Positions 36,074 to 42,778 of a stretch of DNA of 64,000 nt are shown in pieces. The number at the start of each line of letters is the position of its first letter. Positions within the stretch are counted from its first letter, which is position 1. The stretch comes from an uncultured Steroidobacter sp. (GTDB lineage: Bacteria > Pseudomonadota > Gammaproteobacteria > Steroidobacterales > Steroidobacteraceae): assembly GCF_937958065.1 (NCBI RefSeq), contig NZ_CALFXI010000042.1, forward strand, positions 62,001 through 126,000, given 5' to 3'. The translations under genes were made by a program, and so were the position numbers. The notes below the pieces were generated by a model. That model was not told where the DNA came from, ran no database searches, and saw only the letters and a list, made by a program, of their open reading frames with translations.

Positions 36074-36555
36074 CGCGTGCCCTCCGGCGCCGATTGATGA
36101 ATCTCAGCGGCAGCCTGTTTGATCGCGGCCCGGATGCGCCCGTAGGTGCCGCATCGACACACGTTCCCGCTCATGACCGTGTCGATGTCTTCATCCGAAG
36201 GTGTGGCGTTACCGGCCAGCAGCGCCGCGGCGGACATCAATTGACCTGATTGGCAGTAACCACATTGCACGACTTCCAGGTCCAGCCAGGCTTTCTGCAA
36301 GGACCGTCCGACCGGCGTGGTCTCCAGTGCCTCGATCGTACGGATCGAGGCGTTGCCCACCGATCTCACCGATGTGATGCATGACCGGCGGGGCACGCCA
36401 TCGATATGAACCGTGCACGCGCCGCAGAGCGCGATCCCGCAGCCGAATTTCGTTCCGGTCAATCCGATGACGTCGCGCAACACCCATAGCAGTGGGGTGT
36501 CATCGTCCACGTCGACAGTATGGGTTACGCCGTTGATCGAGAGCTGCTGCGACAT
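36070..36555 (-). CDS. [2Fe-2S] small subunit, IorA type
   Basis: 161 residues from the ATG at 36555, which has an excellent GGAGG 5 bases upstream. A 15-residue upstream extension is rejected for that reason. Both cluster motifs are intact: GCGIALCGACTVHIDG and the pair Q-C-G-Y-C-Q-S-G-Q / V-C-R-C-G-T-Y. It has no signal of its own and would be exported with the large subunit by the Tat system (hitch-hiking), as in other IorAB-like enzymes. First gene of a three-gene coupled operon. Confidence 0.92.
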   Translation of the reverse strand: MSQQLSINGVTHTVDVDDDTPLLWVLRDVIGLTGTKFGCGIALCGACTVHIDGVPRRSCITSVRSVGNASIRTIEALETTPVGRSLQKAWLDLEVVQCGYCQSGQLMSAAALLAGNATPSDEDIDTVMSGNVCRCGTYGRIRAAIKQAAAEIHQSAPEGTR

Positions 36556-36744
36556 GTATGCCTCCAGACTGGCAGGCGTGACCGTATCGGCCTGCGGCAT
36601 CTCGTCACATCACATGTTTCTATTACTCGGGGCGAGCGGCGTCAGCGGCAGGGCAGAGATCGTCGCATCACCGAAACCGATGATTGTTCGGGCGTGCTTC
36701 CGCTCATAGCTTCTGCGCTCGCTCCTCCTTAAAGCGAGATACGC

Positions 36745-37332
36745 ATGTTGAAGATCGGTCTCATCGTCGGCAGTACGCGCCCCAATCGATTTGCGGATGT
36801 CCCAGTGCAATGGCTACTGGACGGTGCGCAGTCGCGCAACGATTTCGTGTTCGAAGTGCTCGACTTACGCGAAGCGGATCTTCCATTCTTCGCCGAGCCG
36901 CAAAGTCCATCTGCCACGCGCGGCGTGTACTCGCAGCCGCGAGCCGAGGCCTGGCGGCATAGAATCGGGCGGTGCGACGCCTTTGTCGCCACCGTCGCCG
37001 AGTACAACCATGGTCCCACCGCGGTACTCAAGAACGCATTCGACAGTGCGTACCTGGAGTGGAACCGTAAACCGATTGCCTTCGTCGGCTACGGCGGCGT
37101 AGGCGCGGCGCGTGCGATCGAGCATCTGCGTGGCATCGCAGTGGAACTGCAGATGGCGCCGATCAAGCACGAAATAAACATCGGTATGGAGCCCTTCCTT
37201 GCCATTCTGACCCAGGGCCGTTCGCTGGATGACTATGAATTCCTGAGAACCGCTCGCAGCGCGCTGTTCGACAATCTCGTGTGGTGGGGAAGTGCATTGC
37301 GGGCCGCGCGCACCGAGCGCGCCCGGGTTTGA
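36745..37332 (+). CDS. NAD(P)H-dependent FMN reductase / flavodoxin-fold quinone reductase
   Basis: 195 residues with the flavodoxin-like fold: G-S-T-R-P-N-R-F at the phosphate-binding loop, A-E-Y-N-H-G-P-T-A-V-L-K-N (the family P-E-Y-N-x-S-x-P-x-x-L-K-N motif with Ala and Gly substitutions) and W-N-R-K-P-I-A-F-V-G-Y-G-G. The product should reduce FMN, quinones or azo compounds using NAD(P)H in the cytoplasm. It is transcribed away from the IorAB operon with 189 bp between, and is followed by a hairpin at 37347-37371. No operon partner. Confidence 0.87.
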   Translation: MLKIGLIVGSTRPNRFADVPVQWLLDGAQSRNDFVFEVLDLREADLPFFAEPQSPSATRGVYSQPRAEAWRHRIGRCDAFVATVAEYNHGPTAVLKNAFDSAYLEWNRKPIAFVGYGGVGAARAIEHLRGIAVELQMAPIKHEINIGMEPFLAILTQGRSLDDYEFLRTARSALFDNLVWWGSALRAARTERARV

Positions 37333-37346
37333 GCATGAAACGGGAA

Positions 37347-37371
37347 GTCGGAACGGTTCCGCCGTTCCGAC
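37347..37371 (+). terminator. Hairpin after the FMN reductase
   Basis: Perfect 10-bp stem gtcggaacgg/ccgttccgac with a 5-base loop, 14 bp after the stop and without a U-tract. Confidence 0.55.
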
Positions 37372-37605
37372 GTGTAGGGCTCCCAGCTTCCGAGCAGCAC
37401 CATCATAGGCGTCGCAAGCCAGCCGATCAGGCTCGGTGCTGATGGTGAGGTTGCGATGCTGACCATGCGCGCCGACCCCAGGCGGTTGTCCTGTGCAGGA
37501 TAGTGCCACCCGGTCGATGCTCTTCTCAATGAAGGAAATACACGCGGTTCCTGAGCTGGCTGAACAATTCGAGGCAATCCACGAAAAAGATCTGGCATCT
37601 GCACG

Positions 37606-37636
37606 CACGAGGCCCGCAAAGCGGCCGGGCCTCGTG
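37606..37636 (-). terminator. Terminator hairpin after the copper chaperone
   Basis: Perfect 11-bp stem cacgaggcccg/cgggcctcgtg with a 9-base loop, 11 bp beyond the chaperone stop on the minus strand. A TCTTTTT stretch occurs farther downstream (about 37584-37592), too distant for a classical U-tract. Confidence 0.6.
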
Positions 37637-37647
37637 ATCGCCCGTCA

Positions 37648-37842
37648 TCAGACCAGGCTGGCGGGATAGCCGTCGTCTTTGAGGGTCTGCTCGATCTGCT
37701 GCGGAGTCGCCGTCGTGATCACGGTGATCTTGCGCGCAGCGATGTCGGCCTCGACCTTGGCGGCGGGGTCGACCTTTGCGATCGCCTCGTTGACGTGGCG
37801 CACGCACGAGCCGCAGGTCATGTCTCGGATGTGGAACTGCAT
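37648..37842 (-). CDS. copZ: Copper chaperone, heavy-metal-associated domain protein (CopZ-like)
   Basis: 64 residues from the ATG at 37842 with AAGGAGA upstream. The longer frame is a shadow. The whole protein is one HMA ferredoxin-like domain with the metal-binding motif M-T-C-G-S-C-V and the late D-D-G-Y-P. It should carry Cu(I) in the cytoplasm and hand it to the ATPase encoded divergently 147 bp away. A CueR-type promoter precedes it. Confidence 0.92.
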   Translation of the reverse strand: MQFHIRDMTCGSCVRHVNEAIAKVDPAAKVEADIAARKITVITTATPQQIEQTLKDDGYPASLV

Positions 37843-37876
37843 TTGACTCTCCTTCGGAGCTGGATTCGTGCGACCG

Positions 37877-37907
37877 AGGATGAGGGTTGTCACTGTGGGA
37901 AGGTCAA
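37877..37907 (-). promoter_or_regulatory. CueR-type promoter for the copper chaperone
   Basis: On the minus strand TTGACC (37907-37902) is followed after exactly 19 bases by CATCCT (37882-37877). The long 19-bp spacer is the signature of MerR/CueR-activated promoters, and the spacer begins with the CTTCC part of the CueR half-site. The -10 match is weak, as expected for an activator-dependent promoter. Confidence 0.55.
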
Positions 37908-37922
37908 GGACGCTCCACGCAC

Positions 37923-37953
37923 TTGACCCTGCCACCATGGGAAGCCTCATAAC
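37923..37953 (+). promoter_or_regulatory. CueR-type promoter for the copper ATPase
   Basis: TTGACC (37923-37928), a 19-bp spacer (37929-37947) and CATAAC (37948-37953). The spacer ctgccaccatgggaagcct is an imperfect dyad that looks like known CueR operators. Expected start of transcription about 7-8 bases beyond, some 28 bases before the ATPase start codon. Confidence 0.7.
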
Positions 37954-37989
37954 GCCTCGGTCGGTTCACGAACAGCGAGGAAGCGAGAG

Positions 37990-40266
37990 ATGTCAGCGGC
38001 GGGAGAGTTTTCAGCATCGACCATCAGCTTGCCCATCGAAGGCATGACCTGTGCGTCGTGCGTCGGGCGCGTCGAACGCGCGCTGAAGGCGGTGCCGGGG
38101 GTCGTTGTGGCGACCGTCAATCTTGCGACCGAGCGCGCCACGGTACGTGGTACCGCTGATCCGGCGGCGCTCGTTGCTGCTGTCGCCGGTGCGGGCTACA
38201 AAGCCCGGCCACTCCAGTCGAGTGCGACCACGGAGGACGACTCGACAGATCTCAAGCAGGAGGAGCAACGCCGGCTCAAGCGCGACCTGATCGTCGCCGC
38301 GCTGCTTACGCTGCCAGTCTTCCTGTTGGAGATGGGCGCACATCTGATTCATAGCGTGCACATGTTAATTGCGCGCAGCATCGGCATGCAGGCGAGCTGG
38401 TACATCCAATTCGCGCTGACCACGCTGATCCTCGTGGGCCCGGGATTGCGCTTCTACCGCAAGGGTCTCCCCGCGCTCGCGCGTTTCGCGCCCGACATGA
38501 ACTCGCTGGTAGCGGTGGGAACGCTGGCCGCGTATGCGTATTCGCTGGTCGCCACCTTTGCCGCCGAACTGTTACCGCCCGGCACTGTGAGTGTGTATTA
38601 CGAGGCCGCGGCTGTCATCGTCGCACTGGTCCTGCTCGGTCGTTATCTGGAAGCTCGCGCTAAAGGGCGCACCTCGGATGCGATCAAGCGTCTCGTAGGG
38701 CTGCAACCGAAGACGGCGCGAGTCCGTCGCAGTGGCGTGTTTAGCGAAGTGCCGCTTGCCGAGGTGATCGCTGGCGACATCGTCGAGGTGCGGCCCGGCG
38801 AGCGCGTTCCCGTCGATGGCATCGTGATCGAAGGCGACAGCTTCGTTGACGAGTCCATGATCACGGGCGAGCCCGTTCCGGTTCGGAAGGCGACGGGTGC
38901 CACCGTGGTCGGCGGCACCGTCAATCAGCGCGGCGCGCTTGCGTTTCGTGCGACGGCTGTGGGCGATGGCACGATGCTCTCGCAAATCATCCGCATGGTC
39001 GAGCAGGCGCAGGCCGCCAAGCTGCCGATCCAGGCGCTCGTCGACAAAGTGACGATGTGGTTCGTCCCCGCCGTCATGGCAGTAGCCGCTTTCACCTTCG
39101 CCGCCTGGCTCTTTTTCGGCCCGTCGCCGGCGCTGACGTTCGCGCTGGTGAATGCGGTAGCGGTGCTCATCATCGCATGCCCCTGCGCCATGGGGCTCGC
39201 CACGCCCACCTCGATCATGGTTGGCACCGGCCGCGGCGCGGAGCTGGGCATTCTGTTTCGCAAAGGTGAAGCTCTTCAGCTGCTGAAGGATGCCAAGGTC
39301 ATCGCGCTCGACAAGACGGGCACGCTGACGGAAGGGCGGCCTGCACTCACTGATTTGCAAGTGACGCCCGGGTTCGATCGCGACCGTGTGCTCGGCCAGA
39401 TCGCGGCGGTGGAGGAAAAGTCGGAGCATCCGATCGGCCGTGCCATCGTCGCTGCGGCAAAAGATGCGGGCGTCGCGTTACCTGTGGTCGGGAGCTTCGA
39501 ATCGGTCACGGGATTCGGCGTCACGGCCGACGTGGAAGGCGAGGCGGTGCAGATCGGTGCGGATCGTTACATGCGTGAGCTGGGGCACGATGTTGGCGTG
39601 TTTGCGAACGTCGCAGAGCGACTTGCCGATGAGGGTAAGTCGCCGGTCTATGCCGCAATCGGCGGCAGGCTCGCGGCAATTGCTGCTGTATCCGATCCGA
39701 TCAAAGAGACGACGCCAGGCGCGATCGCCACGCTTCATGCATTGGGTCTCAGGATCGCGATGATCACCGGCGACAACCGGCGCACGGCCGAGGCGATCGC
39801 GCGAAGGCTGGGTATCGACGAGGTGATCGCGGAGGTGCTGCCCGACGGTAAGGTCGAGGCTGTCCGCAGGCTCAAGAAAAAACATGGTGAGCTGGTGTTC
39901 GTCGGCGACGGGATCAACGATGCGCCAGCACTGGCCGAGGCGGATGTCGGCGTGGCGGTCGGCACCGGCACCGACGTCGCCATCGAGGCGGCTGACGTGG
40001 TGCTCATGTCGGGTCACCTAAACGGTGTCGCCACTGCAATCGCGCTCTCGCGCGCGACCATCGGCAACATTCGTCAGAACTTGTTCTGGGCGTTCGCATA
40101 CAACACCGCGCTGATCCCGGTCGCGGCGGGTGCTCTGTGGCCGCTCTGGGGCGTGCTGCTCTCGCCGATGTTCGCAGCGGGTGCGATGGCGATGTCGAGC
40201 GTCTTCGTGTTGGCCAACTCGTTACGGCTGCGCGGCTTCCGGCAACGAATGCCGGAGCCGGGTTGA
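37990..40266 (+). CDS. copA: Cu(I)-exporting P1B-type ATPase
   Basis: 758 residues, start preceded by GAGGAAGCGAGAG. One N-terminal HMA domain (G-M-T-C21-A-S-C24), then eight predicted membrane helices with the copper-selective C397-P-C399 motif in helix 6. The phosphorylated aspartate is D441 in DKTGT, with M-I-T-G-D-N-R and G-D-G-I-N-D-A-P-A in the ATP-binding and hinge regions. It exports excess Cu(I) from the cytoplasm to the periplasm. With the divergent chaperone and the CueR-style promoter it forms a minimal copper-tolerance unit. The CueR gene itself is not in the window. Confidence 0.95.
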   Translation: MSAAGEFSASTISLPIEGMTCASCVGRVERALKAVPGVVVATVNLATERATVRGTADPAALVAAVAGAGYKARPLQSSATTEDDSTDLKQEEQRRLKRDLIVAALLTLPVFLLEMGAHLIHSVHMLIARSIGMQASWYIQFALTTLILVGPGLRFYRKGLPALARFAPDMNSLVAVGTLAAYAYSLVATFAAELLPPGTVSVYYEAAAVIVALVLLGRYLEARAKGRTSDAIKRLVGLQPKTARVRRSGVFSEVPLAEVIAGDIVEVRPGERVPVDGIVIEGDSFVDESMITGEPVPVRKATGATVVGGTVNQRGALAFRATAVGDGTMLSQIIRMVEQAQAAKLPIQALVDKVTMWFVPAVMAVAAFTFAAWLFFGPSPALTFALVNAVAVLIIACPCAMGLATPTSIMVGTGRGAELGILFRKGEALQLLKDAKVIALDKTGTLTEGRPALTDLQVTPGFDRDRVLGQIAAVEEKSEHPIGRAIVAAAKDAGVALPVVGSFESVTGFGVTADVEGEAVQIGADRYMRELGHDVGVFANVAERLADEGKSPVYAAIGGRLAAIAAVSDPIKETTPGAIATLHALGLRIAMITGDNRRTAEAIARRLGIDEVIAEVLPDGKVEAVRRLKKKHGELVFVGDGINDAPALAEADVGVAVGTGTDVAIEAADVVLMSGHLNGVATAIALSRATIGNIRQNLFWAFAYNTALIPVAAGALWPLWGVLLSPMFAAGAMAMSSVFVLANSLRLRGFRQRMPEPG

Positions 40267-40619
40267 GCGTGCAACGAGTCAATACGCTGTCGCGCAGAGC
40301 CGGCAGGAAATCGCGTTTCAGGCAGGTATCGAATGGCCGCGCCGGCGAAGCTCCGTGTCGGGCAGTCGCCTCCAGCGCTTGTAGGATTCCAGCCGGGTGA
40401 CGGGATCGCATGGGGCGATGACCGCCGACCAGATTTTCTTTGTTTGCGAAGTGGGTCGTTCGTCTCGTCAATCGCCATCCGGTGATCGATGATGCACACT
40501 GGCGAATGAGAGGCTTGGATCATGTTGGCCGGCCGAAGGAGATCGCCATCCTCGCCAGGAATGTATAGAGCTACATGCTTGGTGCCCAGGCCGTTGCCGA
40601 GTCGTGCGGAGTTGTCGTC
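40267..40619. other. 353-bp gap between copA and the cupin gene
   Basis: Several overlapping frames occur on both strands but none has a ribosome-binding site, signal or recognisable domain, and the base composition is slightly lower in GC than the flanking genes. I see no operator or hairpin worth naming. It could hold the cupin promoter or decayed sequence. Confidence 0.4.
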
Positions 40620-41318
40620 ATGCTGCTGAACGAAGATTTTTCCAAAAGAGCTCTGGTACACGCTGCCGCGCTCGACTGGATTCCGAGCCCTGCCAGGGGC
40701 GTCGAGCGTCGGATGTTGTTTCGTATCGGCGAGGAGAAGGCCCGCGCTACATCCATCGTGCGCTATGCGCCGGGCAGTCATTTTTCTCGCCATGCACACC
40801 CCGGCGGCGAGGAGTTTCTGGTGCTGGAGGGCGTGTTCCAGGACGAGACCGGCGATTTTCCCGCCGGCACCTATGTTCGCAATCCCCCGGGAACGGGACA
40901 TGCGCCTGGCACGGAATCCGGGTGCACGATTTTCGTGAAGCTGTGGCAGTTCAAGGAGGACGATCGAGAACGCGTCGTCTGCCTTCCCCAAAGTGGCGGG
41001 GACGTGGGTGAGCTTCGAGCCGGCGTGCTCTCCTCACGCATCCTGTTCGAAGGCGCAAACGAGCGCGTCATGGTTGAGACTTGGGAGCCAGGTGCGGAAA
41101 TCGAACTTCCCAACGCACAAGGACTCGAATTGCTCGTCCTGGCAGGTGTCATTGCCGATGGCGCCGATACATTGGATCGATGGACGTGGCTGCGATTGCC
41201 CGCTGGCCAACCGCTGCATGGGCGCGTGGGTTCGGAAAGTGCGCGCGTGTGGTACAAGTTGGCGCCGCTGCTGCACGAGGATGTGTGTGCATTCGATGGT
41301 GCCGCGGTGGAGTTGTAG
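40620..41318 (+). CDS. Double-cupin protein with ChrR-like cupin domain
   Basis: 232 residues from the ATG at 40620 (GGAG about 9 bases before); an ATG at 40575 is possible. The first half holds a ChrR-type cupin: S-H-F-S-R-H-A-H-P-G-G-E-E-F-L-V-L-E-G, giving the H-x-H...E metal site, then G-T-Y-V-R-N-P-P-G-T-G-H. The second half is a weaker cupin repeat (W-E-P-G-A-E-I-E-L and E-L-L-V-L-A-G-V-I) without a clear metal site. ChrR proteins are zinc anti-sigma factors for singlet-oxygen stress, but the zinc-binding anti-sigma domain is missing here, so this is more likely an enzyme or sensor. It ends 6 bp before the amine oxidase gene, which suggests a shared role. Confidence 0.82.
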   Translation: MLLNEDFSKRALVHAAALDWIPSPARGVERRMLFRIGEEKARATSIVRYAPGSHFSRHAHPGGEEFLVLEGVFQDETGDFPAGTYVRNPPGTGHAPGTESGCTIFVKLWQFKEDDRERVVCLPQSGGDVGELRAGVLSSRILFEGANERVMVETWEPGAEIELPNAQGLELLVLAGVIADGADTLDRWTWLRLPAGQPLHGRVGSESARVWYKLAPLLHEDVCAFDGAAVEL

Positions 41319-41324
41319 ATTGCG

Positions 41325-42419
41325 ATGATGAAAAGTGAAGTGGCGGTGGTTGGTGCCGGACTGGCTGGCCTGTACGCGGCTCGTTTGTTGAATGATGCAG
41401 GCGTCGATTTCGTATTGATCGAGGCGCGTGATCGTCTGGGTGGACGGATCTTCACGGCGGACGAGGCCGGTCTGCCGTGCGATGACGGTTTTGATCTTGG
41501 CCCGTCGTGGTACTGGCCTCATGTGCAGCCCGCGATGGGCGCGCTGATCGAGGAGTTGGGGCTTCGCGGCCACTGCCAGAACAGCGATGGCGACGTGATC
41601 TTCGAGCGCATGTCGCGCGAGTCACCTCAGCGCTACCGGAGTCTTGCGCAAGAACAGCAGTCCATGCGGTTGGTCGGCGGTTCAGCCGCACTGGTACGCG
41701 CCCTCGGGCAAGGTCTGCCTGCGGAACGAATCCAGCTCGATACGCGCGTGACGAGAATGAGCCTCGTTGCAGGTGGAGTCGAACTCTCACTCTCACGCGC
41801 TGATGGGACTTCAGAGGTGATGACGGCGGAGCGGGTCATCGCCGCGTTGCCGCCGAGGCTACTCGAAGCCACGGTGTCGTTCACACCGAAGCAGGATGCA
41901 GCGACCGCGCAGCTGTGGCGTGACACGCCCACGTGGATGGCACCGCATGCGAAGTTTTTCGCCTTGTACGATCGTGCGTTCTGGCGCGAAGCGGGCTTGT
42001 CCGGCACCGCGCAGAGCATGGTCGGGCCGATGGTCGAGATGCATGATGCGACCACCGCGTCGGGCAGCGCAGCTCTGTTCGGATTCTTGGGCGTAGCCGC
42101 TGAGCAGCGTGCGCTCATTGGCAAAGAAGGTCTTACTCGCGCCTGTCTCAATCAATTGGCGCGCATCTACGGCGAGCAGGCGCTCCATCCCCGCGCGACC
42201 CTGTTCAAGGATTGGGCGGCTGATCCACTGACCGCAACTTCGACAGATCTCGCTGCAGCCGGGCACATCGTGCCCGGCAACGAAACGTGGGTATCGGGAG
42301 CGTGGCGCGAGCGCTTGATCCTCGCTGGCAGCGAGACCAGTCCGTCAGATCCCGGCTATCTCGCCGGCGCGGTGACCGCCGCGAAGCGTGCGGTTGCTGA
42401 GGCGTTCGGCGGTCTCTGA
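41325..42419 (+). CDS. FAD-dependent amine oxidase family protein
   Basis: 364 residues. The dinucleotide fold A-V-V-G-A-G-L-A-G-L-Y-A-A-R-L-L and the next strand E-A-R-D-R-L-G-G-R-I are typical of the flavin monoamine oxidase family, as is the C-terminal flavin contact A-G-S-E-T-S-P-S-D-P-G-Y-L-A-G-A-V. At 364 residues it is shorter than most monoamine oxidases (about 450) and has no signal peptide. It should oxidise an amine or related substrate in the cytoplasm, releasing hydrogen peroxide. The cupin gene 6 bp upstream is probably co-transcribed. It is separated from the following TonB receptor by a regulatory region. Confidence 0.88.
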   Translation: MMKSEVAVVGAGLAGLYAARLLNDAGVDFVLIEARDRLGGRIFTADEAGLPCDDGFDLGPSWYWPHVQPAMGALIEELGLRGHCQNSDGDVIFERMSRESPQRYRSLAQEQQSMRLVGGSAALVRALGQGLPAERIQLDTRVTRMSLVAGGVELSLSRADGTSEVMTAERVIAALPPRLLEATVSFTPKQDAATAQLWRDTPTWMAPHAKFFALYDRAFWREAGLSGTAQSMVGPMVEMHDATTASGSAALFGFLGVAAEQRALIGKEGLTRACLNQLARIYGEQALHPRATLFKDWAADPLTATSTDLAAAGHIVPGNETWVSGAWRERLILAGSETSPSDPGYLAGAVTAAKRAVAEAFGGL

Positions 42420-42609
42420 TCGAGACCATCCAACCCTAAATCTCCGAGCGCATCCGAGCCGGACACATTCCCGGAACCGCCCGCTGCATCCAAGCGGACA
42501 CGCTTCCTCATGCCCCCAAGTGCCCGCGCGAAGGGCGTCCGCTTGGCTTCGCCAAACCCCGGTCTCAACACCCTCCCAGGCGCGCAGGTCGCGGATTTGC
42601 GCGATCCGT

Positions 42610-42639
42610 TTGACAACTCCCTGTCCCAGTAAGTATATC
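42610..42639 (+). promoter_or_regulatory. Sigma-70-type promoter of the hydroxyproline-island TonB receptor
   Basis: TTGACA (perfect -35) at 42610-42615, 18-bp spacer, TATATC at 42634-42639. The -10 box lies inside the heptamer repeats, so a repressor bound there would block RNA polymerase. Confidence 0.65.
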
Positions 42640-42668
42640 GTATTCCGTATACCGAAGAATCGTATACG
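42632..42668 (+). promoter_or_regulatory. Heptamer operator array (probable GntR-type operator), site 1
   Basis: Three 7-bp units run head to tail, AGTATAT (42632-38), CGTATTC (42639-45) and CGTATAC (42646-52). After an 8-base gap a fourth CGTATAC follows (42661-67). It overlaps the promoter -10 and the expected transcription start. The same array type recurs at 54458-54478. The GTATAC core is itself a palindrome of the sort bound by GntR/FCD dimers, and such a regulator is encoded at 57937-58590. Confidence 0.6.
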
Positions 42669-42778
42669 CCATGGTGCGGGTGGGCCTGCACCGTTTCTTT
42701 CAGCGCGCCCACGGGCTGACACGGGGGAGTGCACCCAAATGTCAGCGAACCCTGGGGATCAACAAGAGTAAAGGGGTG

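Larger units (their letters stand above)
37333..37647. other. 315-bp gap with two hairpins and no supported gene
   Basis: Frames here, including one of about 128 codons on the minus strand, lack ribosome-binding sites and any recognisable domain. The gap holds hairpins at 37347-37371 and 37606-37636. The middle (about 37372-37600) shows nothing else. Confidence 0.45.
42420..42778. other. 359-bp regulatory region before the TonB receptor
   Basis: Contains a consensus-like promoter (42610-42639), a heptamer operator array (42632-42668) and the receptor leader. The frames crossing it are not supported as genes. Confidence 0.6.

Noticed and set aside
37233..37619. Minus-strand frame of 128 codons after the FMN reductase
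   Set aside because: Crosses the FMN reductase end and a hairpin, has no recognisable domain and no start signal.
40004..40991. Overlapping minus-strand frames of 155 and 305 codons near copA and the cupin
   Set aside because: Mostly antisense to copA and the cupin gene; no domain recognised and no ribosome-binding site, so I do not call a gene in the 353-bp gap.
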